Shown here: positions 7,401-13,680 of the stretch, one piece after another
Numbering within the stretch: the first letter of the stretch is position 1
How the letters are laid out: each line of letters opens with the position of its first letter
Assembly: GCA_934122385.1 (NCBI GenBank)
Contig: CAKOWP010000024.1
Coordinates: forward strand, 1-18,835
Direction: 5' to 3'
Source: an uncultured Clostridia bacterium
GTDB taxonomy: Bacteria; Bacillota; Clostridia; TANB77; CAG-508
DNA length: 18,835 nucleotides
The notes under the pieces: model-generated
Told to the model about the DNA's origin: nothing
The model's database searches: none
What the model saw: the letters and a program-made list of their open reading frames with translations, nothing else
Position numbers and translations under genes: made by a program

Positions 7401-9391
7401 TTTACCATATCATCTGATATGTTTGTAACTTCTGTAACTCTTTCTGGAATGTGTCTTTCTGGATTTACAAAGCAACTGAATTCGTCTATTACTTCTTTAT
7501 TTTTGACTTTCATTATTCCTATTTCTGTAATTCTATCATTTGTTGCTGAAAATCCTGTTGTTTCTAAGTCAAGTACACAATATGTTGCATCTATGTCTTG
7601 TCCTTTTCCATTGTAAATTGATTTTGTATTGTCTGGTGCTAAATATGCTTCTACACCATATATTACTTTGATATCAGGGTTGTCGTCACCAACTAGATGA
7701 TATGCTTCTGGGAATGCTTGTGCAACTCCATGGTCTGTTATTGCTATTGATTTCATTCCCCATTTCATTGCTCTTTTTATCAAGTCTGTTGCTGATGTTA
7801 CTGCATCCATTTGGCTCATTTTGGTGTGCATGTGTAATTCTACTCTTTTTACTTCTGCATTATCTTGTCTTACTTCTTTTTTTACACCTGTACTTTCTAC
7901 AATAGTATTTGCCATAACAGTAAGTTCACCTGAGAATGAATCCATTTGTGCGTTTCCTTCAATTTTTACACCTTTTACACTACCCATTCTTTTTATTGTT
8001 TTTTTAGCTTTTCCTTTTTCTAGGAATGCTTTACATGTAAGTGTACTTGTTCCATCATATAAATCAAAACTTAATAATGTTTTTCCAGATTTTAATTCTC
8101 TATCTTCCATAAAGATAATTTCACCATCTAATGAAACAGCTCCGTCTTCTGGTCCTAGCTCTGAAACCTTTGCAAGTGGTGCTGTTATGTTCATTGTTTT
8201 TCCTAAAATTAATGGTGTGTCTTCTTCTTCATCTTCTTTTGGAAGGTCTGGAATATTGTTTTCTATTTCAATTATTGTGTTTGCAATTACTGTTACATCT
8301 CCTGCATATGTGTCTAGTCCTGCTTTTCCTATAACTTTTATTCCTTTTGCTTGTTCTATTTGTGTTTTTATATCATTTCCTTCTTTGATATCTTTGGCAA
8401 ATGATTTACATGTCATTGTGCCAGTTCCATCATATAAGTCAATTATAAGCATTCCTTTGCCTGATTTTGTTTCTCTACATTCAACTGTTAACACTCTTCC
8501 TTCTAGTGTTACTCTACCGTCATTTGCTGTTATGTCTTTTATTTTGATTAATTTTTCTTTTGCTTTTGATGGTTTTCCCATTATGTATTTTTGTTCTTCT
8601 ATAACGGCATTATCTAATTCAATATCTTCTGGCATTGCTCCCATTTCTTCTATTGGGATATAGTCTCCGTCTTGTGGTGGCATGTAGTCTGGGTCATTGA
8701 ATTCTGGTACTCCGTTTTGAGCGTTGTTTTGGTTGTGTGCTTGATTTGTACTATTTGATGCTGAATTTGGAGAATTTTGATTATTTGCAGTGTGTTGTCC
8801 ATTTTCTGAGTTTTCTCCGTTTTCTGGAATGAATGCAACTGTTTGTTTTATTGCATTCTCTTCCATTTCTTTCATCTTTTTTTCATGTTGAATTTCCGCT
8901 TCTTGTGGCAAAATTTCTTCTAGTTCAATTTTATATTCTTTTCCATATAATTTTTTTATTACATTTTCTAACTCTTTATCAGTTTTCTTTGCTCTTAAAA
9001 AGTCTGCACCTCTTATATGCATTTTTACATTTATTATATTGTCATTTATTTCTACATCACTTTTCATTAATAGCATTGGCTTCATTAATGGGTATTTGTG
9101 TGCCATATAACATATGATATTTTTCCATTCTTCTTTTATTGATTTTAGTTGTGTGTCTTTTTGGTAATGGATTGTCATGTCTATGTTTGAAAAATGGAAT
9201 CTTTCTATTAAGAATTTTTCAAAATACCATATGTCTTTAACTTCTATGTATTCGTCTATTTCTAGTATTATTCCAAGTGTGTTTGTCTTTTTTATTACAT
9301 TTAGTGCTGTTACATGTGCTTCTTTTATGTTGGCTTTTGTTTCGTAATCACTGAATATTTCTTTTACCTTTTTTGCTTTGTTTTCTGACAT
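4493..9391 (-). CDS. polC: PolC-type DNA polymerase III alpha subunit, extended form with two OB domains
   Basis: 1632 residues, against about 1440 for the usual Bacillota PolC. Order: N-terminal domain (1-180); Asn/Gln/Ser-rich linker (about 185-250); a first OB domain (about 280-376) and a second similar one (about 405-500); PHP domain (from ELHMHTKMSQMDAV, about 518, resuming after the exonuclease); DEDDh 3'-5' exonuclease inserted in PHP (DLETTG with D608/E610, HNANFD with D696, HRALDD with H749/D754); a Cys4 zinc site (C1098, C1101, C1122, C1125); polymerase palm with EPDIDLNFSGEYQ (D1151, D1153) and FDYHSIDGNLLKLDILG; and the sliding-clamp peptide QLSLFG at the extreme C-terminus. It is the main replicative, proofreading polymerase. 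All key residues look intact. The ATG follows GGAGTG at a longish 11 nt, in the recurring leader. Confidence 0.97.
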   Translation of the reverse strand: MSENKAKKVKEIFSDYETKANIKEAHVTALNVIKKTNTLGIILEIDEYIEVKDIWYFEKFLIERFHFSNIDMTIHYQKDTQLKSIKEEWKNIICYMAHKYPLMKPMLLMKSDVEINDNIINVKMHIRGADFLRAKKTDKELENVIKKLYGKEYKIELEEILPQEAEIQHEKKMKEMEENAIKQTVAFIPENGENSENGQHTANNQNSPNSASNSTNQAHNQNNAQNGVPEFNDPDYMPPQDGDYIPIEEMGAMPEDIELDNAVIEEQKYIMGKPSKAKEKLIKIKDITANDGRVTLEGRVLTVECRETKSGKGMLIIDLYDGTGTMTCKSFAKDIKEGNDIKTQIEQAKGIKVIGKAGLDTYAGDVTVIANTIIEIENNIPDLPKEDEEEDTPLILGKTMNITAPLAKVSELGPEDGAVSLDGEIIFMEDRELKSGKTLLSFDLYDGTSTLTCKAFLEKGKAKKTIKRMGSVKGVKIEGNAQMDSFSGELTVMANTIVESTGVKKEVRQDNAEVKRVELHMHTKMSQMDAVTSATDLIKRAMKWGMKSIAITDHGVAQAFPEAYHLVGDDNPDIKVIYGVEAYLAPDNTKSIYNGKGQDIDATYCVLDLETTGFSATNDRITEIGIMKVKNKEVIDEFSCFVNPERHIPERVTEVTNISDDMVKDAETIEKVFPKMLEFLGDQNETVIVAHNANFDVGFLKQNAKRLGYDFEYSYLDTLSLAKDLFPEYKKYKLGKIAENLGIKVEVAHRALDDVDTTVKVFNVMIDMLKERGAKKLEDIDQVAADPVAKAEEYKKLKTYHAIILAKNYVGLRNLYRLISLSHVNYFYRKPRILKSLYKKYSEGLILGSACEAGELYQAIEQGRPDEEIEAIANDYDYLEIQPTGNNQFLIRNGIVRDVEDLRDINRKIVALGEKLNKLVVATCDVHFMDPQDEIYRRILEAGQKYDDADNQAPLYLRTTEEMLEEFSYLGEEKAYEVVVTNTNKISDMCEQISPISPEKCPPHIPGCEEDIKNIAYKKAHELYGDPLPKIVQDRLDKELDSIISNGYSVMYIIAQKLVWKSNEDGYIVGSRGSVGSSLAAFMTGITEVNSLQPHYRCPNCKYSEFEDYGVGNGFDLQDKDCPKCGHKLTKDGMDIPFETFLGFNGDKEPDIDLNFSGEYQAKAHKYTEVIFGKGTTFKAGTVGTVAEKTAYGYVKGYYEDRGIPMNRAEIQRLSQGCTGIKRTTGQHPGGIIVVPKGREIYEFTPVQHPADDPNSDIITTHFDYHSIDGNLLKLDILGHDDPTVIRMLQDLTGIKPTDVPLDDKETMSIFNSTEALGVTPEQIHSQVGTFGIPEYGTKFARGMLLDTKPTTFDELIRLSGLSHGTDVWLGNAQTLIEQGVVTLQEAICCRDDIMIYLIKKGLPPDKSFKIMEAVRKGKVAKGKEPKWKDEYIPLMKEHDVPDWYIKSCEKIKYMFPKAHAAAYVTNAFRIAWFKVHIPLAYYAAYFSIRAKAFDASCMIFGKEKVKNKMKEIEMKNQKKEATKAELDMYDDLEIVLEMYERGFEFLPVDLYESEATKFKIQENKLRPPLNSIPGFGGVAAQGIVDARKDGKFMSIDDLKIRAKIGASGADLLKEFGCLEGMSQSNQLSLFG

Positions 9392-9400
9392 TGCTATTGT

Positions 9401-9420
9401 TTCACTCCGTTTCGCTAATG
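9401..9420 (-). promoter_or_regulatory. Recurring GCGAAACGGAGTGAAA leader of polC
   Basis: The minus strand reads TTAGCGAAACGGAGTGAAAC, joining REP copy C directly to the polC ribosome binding site. GGAGTG is the presumed Shine-Dalgarno sequence. Confidence 0.5.
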
Positions 9421-9469
9421 TCCTTTTGGGGACGGTTCTGTTTGAGACATCGGTTCCTAAAGGGACATT
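9417..9469. repeat. REP-like palindromic repeat, copy C
   Basis: Ends AATGTCC (9417-9423) and GGGACATT (9462-9469). The core on the minus strand is AAACAGAACCGTCCCCAAAA. It is the reverse complement of copy A with about 49 of 53 positions the same by eye. Confidence 0.8.
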
Positions 9470-9567
9470 TTTATTTTCCCTGCCTTTCTTTATATTTTTA
9501 CAATTTAATATAAATTTTTCTTTACATACTATATCACAAATTTTCTTTTTATTAAAGCGAACACAAC

Positions 9568-9601
9568 AAAAAAAATCAAGATAATTTTAATCTTGATTTT
9601 T
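9568..9601 (-). terminator. Rho-independent terminator of the pilin-like gene
   Basis: A perfect 12-bp stem, 9571-9582 with 9590-9601 (AAAAATCAAGAT / ATCTTGATTTTT), and a 7-nt loop. It gives a run of T on the minus strand about 30 nt after the stop codon. The stem is A/T-flanked on both sides, so it may also work in reverse. Confidence 0.8.
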
Positions 9602-9629
9602 TATTTTATTATATTATTTATAATAATTT

Positions 9630-10604
9630 TTACTGGATTAATCCAATATTTTTAATATATCCATATGCACAACCATAATTTGAATCATATTCAGATATAA
9701 TCATTTGGATTTCAGTTACTTTTTTTTCTTTTTCAAAAACAACTGTTGCAAAAGGTTCTGATGTATTTATAATTCCACTTGCATATAGTGTATCAGTTGT
9801 TGTTTCAGATGTTGTATTATCATCATATATAACGGTAATTTTTGAATATACCCAAGATGTATAACTTGAATAATCAGAATCAGAATAGTGATAAAATTGT
9901 CCATATATTCCATTGAAATTTTTGTTTTCAAGTTGTGATATTAATGTATTATAATTTATTTTTAAAGTATACGTGTTTAAATTTATTCCACTCCAACTTC
10001 CCATTCCTAACTGGTACACTTTATTATAATCATATTGATCTAATCCCTGTTTTGTGTATGTAATGCCGTATTCTTCAAGGCTTTTTCCACTATTTTGAAT
10101 TTCTCCATATACATCTATATTTTCTTTTCTTGTTGTAAAGCTCTTAGTTCCTTTATGAATGTTTCCATTTCCCTCAACCACAATAACAACTAAATCATAT
10201 TTTTCATTTGCATTTAAATTTTCTGCGGTATATGAATTTTTATCTGTATATGCACTTATTTTATTATTGAGAATATATACATAAACTGCGTTTTCAAAGT
10301 TTTGTTTTACATCAATTTTCTCATTAACACTTGCATCTATAATGCTGGTTATTTCAATATCTAAATCATTTGTTACGTTATCTCTTGAAGCTGAAAGTAT
10401 TGCTTCTTCATATTCACTTAATGTTCCATTTTCTAATTCTTGAGCATCTTTTGATTTTTGCTCTGCTTGTTTTGATTTGTTTAATAGTCCTGTATTTGTT
10501 AAAGTTGCTATAGTTATCCCAGCCAAAATTAATAAAATTATTATTGTAACTATTAGTGCTACAAGTGTTATTGCTTTTTCTTTTTCATTTTTACATTTAT
10601 TCAT
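9630..10604 (-). CDS. Secreted pilin-like (type IV prepilin leader) protein with Fn3-like domain
   Basis: 324 residues. A short basic leader ending KEKA is followed by ITLVALIVTIIILLILAG (11-28), the class III/type IV prepilin-like hydrophobic helix, then a charged helix (42-75). The usual Glu at +5 is absent, as seems common in such clostridial proteins. Residues about 83-157 look like an Fn3/Ig-type beta domain (VYVYILNNK...LNANEKYDLVVIVVEGNGN...KSFTT). The last 160 residues are Tyr/Ser/Thr-rich and beta-like, ending YGYIKNIGL, and may bind a surface ligand. It is probably assembled or anchored at the cell surface; no pilus assembly genes are nearby. GGAGG is 7 nt before the ATG. It has its own promoter and terminator and is divergent from an XRE regulator. 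The truncated gene at 18089 shares the Fn3 layout. Confidence 0.72.
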   Translation of the reverse strand: MNKCKNEKEKAITLVALIVTIIILLILAGITIATLTNTGLLNKSKQAEQKSKDAQELENGTLSEYEEAILSASRDNVTNDLDIEITSIIDASVNEKIDVKQNFENAVYVYILNNKISAYTDKNSYTAENLNANEKYDLVVIVVEGNGNIHKGTKSFTTRKENIDVYGEIQNSGKSLEEYGITYTKQGLDQYDYNKVYQLGMGSWSGINLNTYTLKINYNTLISQLENKNFNGIYGQFYHYSDSDYSSYTSWVYSKITVIYDDNTTSETTTDTLYASGIINTSEPFATVVFEKEKKVTEIQMIISEYDSNYGCAYGYIKNIGLIQ

Positions 10605-10629
10605 TTGTATCCTCCATTTCTTTTCTTTT

Positions 10630-10658
10630 ATTTTATATTATTTTCACACCTGTGTCAA
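10630..10658 (-). promoter_or_regulatory. Promoter of the pilin-like gene
   Basis: Minus-strand TTGACA (10653-10658, perfect -35), a 17-nt spacer, then TAAAAT (10630-10635), 25 nt upstream of the start codon. A small dyad CACACCTGTG (10645-10654) touches the -35 and could be an operator. Confidence 0.7.
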
Positions 10659-10680
10659 TATTATAAGCTCAAATTTTTAC

Positions 10681-10721
10681 TATAATTTATTTAAGTAAAT
10701 GACCACATATTTTATTGGTCA
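10681..10721 (+). promoter_or_regulatory. Possible promoter and operator of the XRE regulator
   Basis: TATAAT (10681-10686) is a perfect -10 without a good -35. Downstream, TGACCA (10700-10705) and TGGTCA (10716-10721) form a 6-bp inverted repeat with a 10-nt spacer in the leader of the regulator gene, a plausible autoregulatory operator. Both are short motifs in AT-rich DNA. Confidence 0.35.
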
Positions 10722-10771
10722 GATGTGATATCTAATATTTATCAACATATAAGGAAGGATTGAATTTTGAA

Positions 10772-11047
10772 ATGAAAAACTCTGGAAAATATGAAAATAA
10801 TTTAAATGTAGTAGGACCTATTTTAAGAGAAAAAAGAAAAGAAAAAAAGTTGTCTTTTGAACAACTTTCTAATAAGCTTTTATTACTTGGTATTAATATT
10901 CCTGTAACTTGTTTACACCGAATTGAAAATAATCAACGTACTGTGAGAGATTATGAATTGTGTGCTTTGTCTATTGCTCTAGATATTGATATAAAAGAAC
11001 TTGTAAATCCATTCATAAGTAATATAAAAAACTCAGAAAAAATTTAA
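10772..11047 (+). CDS. XRE-family helix-turn-helix transcriptional regulator
   Basis: 91 residues from the ATG at 10772; the only plus-strand gene in the window. The HTH_3-type fold is visible: LREKRKEKKLSFEQLSNKL, then CLHRIENNQRTVRDYELCAL, then ALDIDIKELV, typical of small DNA-binding regulators of the Cro/CI type. A TTG at 10760 is in frame, but it directly touches the AAGGAAGGA ribosome site (10751-10759), so the ATG 12 nt downstream is the better start. There is no further domain for ligand sensing. It is divergent from the pilin-like gene across a 167-bp region with promoter motifs and dyads, so it may control that gene and itself (inference). Its stop codon lies in the loop of a terminator shared with the convergent DUF5050 gene. 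Confidence 0.85.
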   Translation: MKNSGKYENNLNVVGPILREKRKEKKLSFEQLSNKLLLLGINIPVTCLHRIENNQRTVRDYELCALSIALDIDIKELVNPFISNIKNSEKI

Positions 11048-11059
11048 TCTGAGTTTTTT
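11026..11059. terminator. Bidirectional terminator between convergent genes
   Basis: A perfect 12-bp stem, AAAAAACTCAGA (11026-11037) with TCTGAGTTTTTT (11048-11059), and a 10-nt loop that contains the XRE stop codon. It gives a T-run on the plus strand (after XRE) and on the minus strand (after the DUF5050 gene). Confidence 0.85.
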
Positions 11060-11066
11060 TGTTGTT

Positions 11067-11084
11067 GATGTCTCAAGCAGAACA
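11067..11084. repeat. Degenerate REP-like fragment
   Basis: TGATGTCTCAAGCAGAAC matches the interior GATGTCTCAAACAGAAC of copy C (minus strand) with one difference. It lies directly after the DUF5050 stop. Only this part is present. Confidence 0.45.
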
Positions 11085-11087
11085 AAT

Positions 11088-12257
11088 CTATAGAGCTATT
11101 CTTTCAACTTTAACATTTTCTAAATTTGAATTATCTATTTTATATCCATAACCACCTAAGAAATATAAGCAATTATTATAATCTTCTGCACTTTGTTTAT
11201 TTCCATCTTTTAAGTCAATCGTAGATGCTCCGTCATTTTGTGTAGAAATATATGCTTTGTCGTCAATAATATAATTTAAATTTGTTCCAAAATCAGCATA
11301 TTTTCCTAATTCTGTGGCAGTTCCATCTTCTTTTATTTCAAACAAAGTATATTTTTCGTCTATTGAACCATCATCTAGTCTTCTTCTAACATTTGTATAT
11401 GTTTTTCCAGCAAAAGTTCTTATTGTTCCAAAATAGCCAACTAAAGTGTCTTCTTTTGTTCCTAAATTCAAGATGTGTTTTGCTTCTTGTTCTGCATAGT
11501 CTATGTATGTTAAATATTTGTCTGTAACGCTTAATACAAATTTTCTTCCTTGAGCTAATTCTGTTTGTTCTGTTCCGTCTGTATTTATTTGATACATTTT
11601 TCTGTTTTGAGTTGTGTAATATATTTTATCATTATTTATATAGAAATAATTTTTTACATTTTCAGCAATGTTTGTAATTTGTGTTCCATCTTTTTTCATA
11701 GAACATAATGTTCCCTGTGGATTTTGATTTATGGTGTCAAATCCTATTTGATTTACAAAATATATTTTGCTATCTGTAAGCCATAATTGTAATGTAGCTC
11801 CCTCATAGATTTTTTTTACATCTCCATTTAAATTTATCTTGTATATTCCTTTTCCCATATAGTAATATGGTATTGCATAGATGTTCTCTCCATCAAAATA
11901 TATCTTATCTGCTCCATTTGAAACTTCCGCTATTTTCTTTGTTGTATTGTCTTCAATATTATATGTATATATACTTTTATTTTTTTCTTCATAAAATACT
12001 GCTACGTTTCCTATTTTACAAAATTTTTCCCCTGTTTGCATACTGTTTTGTTTTTCTTCTTTTTCGAATTCTTCGTTACTTGTTTTATCTGTTGCTAATT
12101 CTTTGTTTTCTTTTTCTTCTTCTATGTTTTGATTTTTCGTTCCATCATTATTGACTGTTTTTACTTTATTCGGATTTATAATTACTATTGCTATTGCTAC
12201 TACCATTAATATTGCTAATATTATACCTAATATTATATTTCCTTTTTTATCTTCCAT
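11088..12257 (-). CDS. DUF5050-type membrane-anchored beta-propeller-like protein
   Basis: 389 residues from the ATG at 12257. An N-terminal membrane segment (about 8-28, IILGIILAILMVVAIAIVII) is followed by an acidic, low-complexity stalk (about 35-75) and then repeated beta-rich units such as NKSIYTYNIEDNTTKKIAEV, DKIYFDGENIYAIPYY, GKGIYKINLNGDVKKIYEG, SKIYFVNQ, DKIYYTTQNRKMYQINTDGT. This periodic YFxxxxIYxxN pattern is that of the DUF5050 / LRP1-like propeller family of clostridial extracellular proteins of unknown ligand. An earlier in-frame ATG at 12305 would add 16 residues but has no ribosome site; the 12257 ATG has AAGGAG at 5 nt. The gene is likely a separate insertion between rseP and polC and ends at a terminator shared with the XRE gene. 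Confidence 0.75.
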   Translation of the reverse strand: MEDKKGNIILGIILAILMVVAIAIVIINPNKVKTVNNDGTKNQNIEEEKENKELATDKTSNEEFEKEEKQNSMQTGEKFCKIGNVAVFYEEKNKSIYTYNIEDNTTKKIAEVSNGADKIYFDGENIYAIPYYYMGKGIYKINLNGDVKKIYEGATLQLWLTDSKIYFVNQIGFDTINQNPQGTLCSMKKDGTQITNIAENVKNYFYINNDKIYYTTQNRKMYQINTDGTEQTELAQGRKFVLSVTDKYLTYIDYAEQEAKHILNLGTKEDTLVGYFGTIRTFAGKTYTNVRRRLDDGSIDEKYTLFEIKEDGTATELGKYADFGTNLNYIIDDKAYISTQNDGASTIDLKDGNKQSAEDYNNCLYFLGGYGYKIDNSNLENVKVERIAL

Positions 12258-12324
12258 TTTTACTCCTTCTTCTGAGACACCTAGAATAGCCAAGATTTGT
12301 TTCATTCATTTCTAACATTTTGTC

Positions 12325-12381
12325 AAATGTCATTTTTCGACATTTTTATGAGACAATTTTGCACTGTCCCACTTGTCTCAT
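12325..12381. repeat. REP-like double hairpin after rseP
   Basis: Two inverted repeats lie in tandem: AAATGTC/GACATTT (12325-12331, 12339-12345) and ATGAGACAA/TTGTCTCAT (12348-12356, 12373-12381) enclosing GTGGGACAGTGC on the minus strand. The AATGTC/GACATT ends match the other REP-like copies. The second stem overlaps the rseP stop codon. It may attenuate transcription into the DUF5050 gene. Confidence 0.6.
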
Positions 12382-13421
12382 TAAAATATTCTTAATATAT
12401 CATTATAAGTTATATATAGTGATAATGCTATTAAAATTGAAAATCCTATTAATTGTATATTTATTTCTGTTTTTTCTTTTAATGGTTTTCTTCTTATTGC
12501 TTCAATTATTAATATTAATATTTTTCCACCATCGAGTGCTGGTATTGGTAAAAGGTTTGTAACTCCTAATGATAGTGAAATTAGTGCCATCATATATATG
12601 AATTCTTTTAGTCCATTTGTTTTTGCTACAACTTCTGATATTCCAACAGGTCCCATCATTTGGTCAACACTTACTCCTCCTGTAAATATCATTTTTAGGT
12701 TGTCTACAATTGATAATGCAAATTCTTTTGTTTCTATTCCTCCATATATAATGTGGTTTATAAATGTGTTTTCGGCTTGTTTTAAATTTACTCCTAAATA
12801 ATAAGAAGATTTGTATTCTAGAGTCAATTCAATGTTTATTTCTTGATTATTTCTTTTTACTGTGATTAACATTGTGTTTAAGCCTTTTTGTTGTATTATT
12901 TCTAATATTTTATTTACATCACCGTTTATGCTTTCACCATTTATTTTTACAATTTGGTCATTTGTTTTTATTCCCTGTTTTTCTGCACTACTTCCTTTTT
13001 CTATACTTAATATTTTGCAATTTTGATCAATGTACATTCCTGTACTTTTATTTTTTACTTCTGTTGGTTTAACATTATATTTTAATGTTTCACCATTTCT
13101 TTCTATTTTTATCTGTAATTCTTGCCCATTGTTCTTTTCCATTGCTTTATTTAAGTCATATTTATTTTTGATTTTCTTGCCGTCTAATTCTACAATTTTA
13201 TCATTTTGTTGTAATTCTATTTCTTGTGCTGCATAGCCGTCTAAAACTGAACTTATTTCATTTGTTACATATGTTGTACTTGTTGACATTAAAATAAAGT
13301 ATACTAACAAACCAAATACAATGTTTACAGTTGCACCTGCTACTACAATTGCTATTCTTTTTGGTATGCTTGCTTTTGAAAAAGAGCCTTCATTTTCTGA
13401 CCTCTCTTCTTCTCCTTCCAT
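12381..13421 (-). CDS. RseP C-terminal fragment with PDZ-like domains and LDGG motif
   Basis: 346 residues if begun at the ATG at 13421. It has a membrane helix (about 23-45), two PDZ-like segments (about 58-122, LQQNDKIVELDGKKI; and about 135-202, IKTNDQIVKINGESI), then LLPIPALDGGKI (290-301) with the Asp that completes the zinc site, and a final membrane helix. GGAGG lies 10 nt before this ATG, so separate initiation is conceivable; in the intact frame the same GGAGG encodes the two glycines of LGGF. Confidence 0.75.
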   Translation of the reverse strand: MEGEEERSENEGSFSKASIPKRIAIVVAGATVNIVFGLLVYFILMSTSTTYVTNEISSVLDGYAAQEIELQQNDKIVELDGKKIKNKYDLNKAMEKNNGQELQIKIERNGETLKYNVKPTEVKNKSTGMYIDQNCKILSIEKGSSAEKQGIKTNDQIVKINGESINGDVNKILEIIQQKGLNTMLITVKRNNQEINIELTLEYKSSYYLGVNLKQAENTFINHIIYGGIETKEFALSIVDNLKMIFTGGVSVDQMMGPVGISEVVAKTNGLKEFIYMMALISLSLGVTNLLPIPALDGGKILILIIEAIRRKPLKEKTEINIQLIGFSILIALSLYITYNDILRIF

Positions 13422-13629
13422 ACTGCAGAATCCTCCGTAGTGGTATTAATCTTAGTGCATATTTTGTTTCTTTTCCTTGTTTTTTCCATATTGTTGGTCC
13501 AAATCCTATTGCAAATTCATTTACTTTTACTTTACACAATTTTGCAACTATTAGGTGTCCCGCTTCATGTATCAATATTAGAAATCCAAGTAAAAATATT
13601 ATTTTTAAGGCTGATATTATAATTGTCAA
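13390..13629 (-). CDS. RseP N-terminal fragment with HExxH zinc motif
   Basis: 79 residues from a TTG start. The first membrane helix holds the catalytic HEAGH at 21-25, followed by VNEFAIGFGPTIWKKQGKET. Residues 65-79 (RRILQYGRRRREVRK) are out of frame. Alone it has the zinc-binding histidines but lacks the third zinc ligand and the PDZ region. Confidence 0.75.
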   Translation of the reverse strand: MTIIISALKIIFLLGFLILIHEAGHLIVAKLCKVKVNEFAIGFGPTIWKKQGKETKYALRLIPLRRILQYGRRRREVRK

Positions 13630-13646
13630 ATTTACTCCTCCTTGTC

Positions 13647-13680
13647 GGGATTGAGGGACGTTCCTTAAAATCCCTTTTTT
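13647..13680. repeat. GGGATT...AATCCC hairpin repeat between cdsA and rseP
   Basis: GGGATT (13647-13652) and AATCCC (13669-13674) flank GAGGGACGTTCCTTAA. On the minus strand it matches the plus-strand repeat at 4451-4481 almost base for base. It lies directly after the cdsA stop and just before the rseP ribosome binding site. Confidence 0.65.

Larger units (their letters stand above)
12381..13629 (-). pseudogene. rseP: RseP/RasP site-2 zinc metalloprotease gene, interrupted by a 1-nt frameshift
   Basis: Two overlapping frames (13629-13390 and 13421-12381) together make a normal-sized intramembrane protease of about 415 residues. The first frame loses the family sequence right after ALRLIPL and ends 15 codons later. 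Skipping one base, the G at plus-strand 13437, restores LIPL-GGFCSMEGEEERSENEG, exactly the expected family continuation. The simplest reading is a single-base insertion, real or a sequencing/assembly error. The enzyme normally cleaves anti-sigma factors or signal-peptide remnants within the membrane. The start is TTG at 13629, with AAGGAGGAG 7 nt upstream. The usual neighbours cdsA, uppS, frr and pyrH precede it. Confidence 0.85.

Noticed and set aside
7821..8663. A long plus-strand open frame (280 codons) inside polC
   Set aside because: It is fully antisense to an intact, well-conserved PolC region; the AT-rich third positions of the minus-strand gene leave long open frames opposite it. 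No ribosome site or family resemblance.
10760..10771. TTG start of the XRE regulator
   Set aside because: The AAGGAAGGA ribosome site directly abuts it; the ATG at 10772 has workable spacing.
12258..12305. Upstream ATG of the DUF5050 protein
   Set aside because: No ribosome site before 12305, whereas AAGGAG precedes the ATG at 12257 and places the membrane anchor at the N-terminus.
13420..13445. Programmed +1 frameshift in rseP
   Set aside because: No known slippery sequence is visible, and the SD-like GGAGG lies downstream of the break, not upstream where it would stimulate shifting. A plain indel is simpler.
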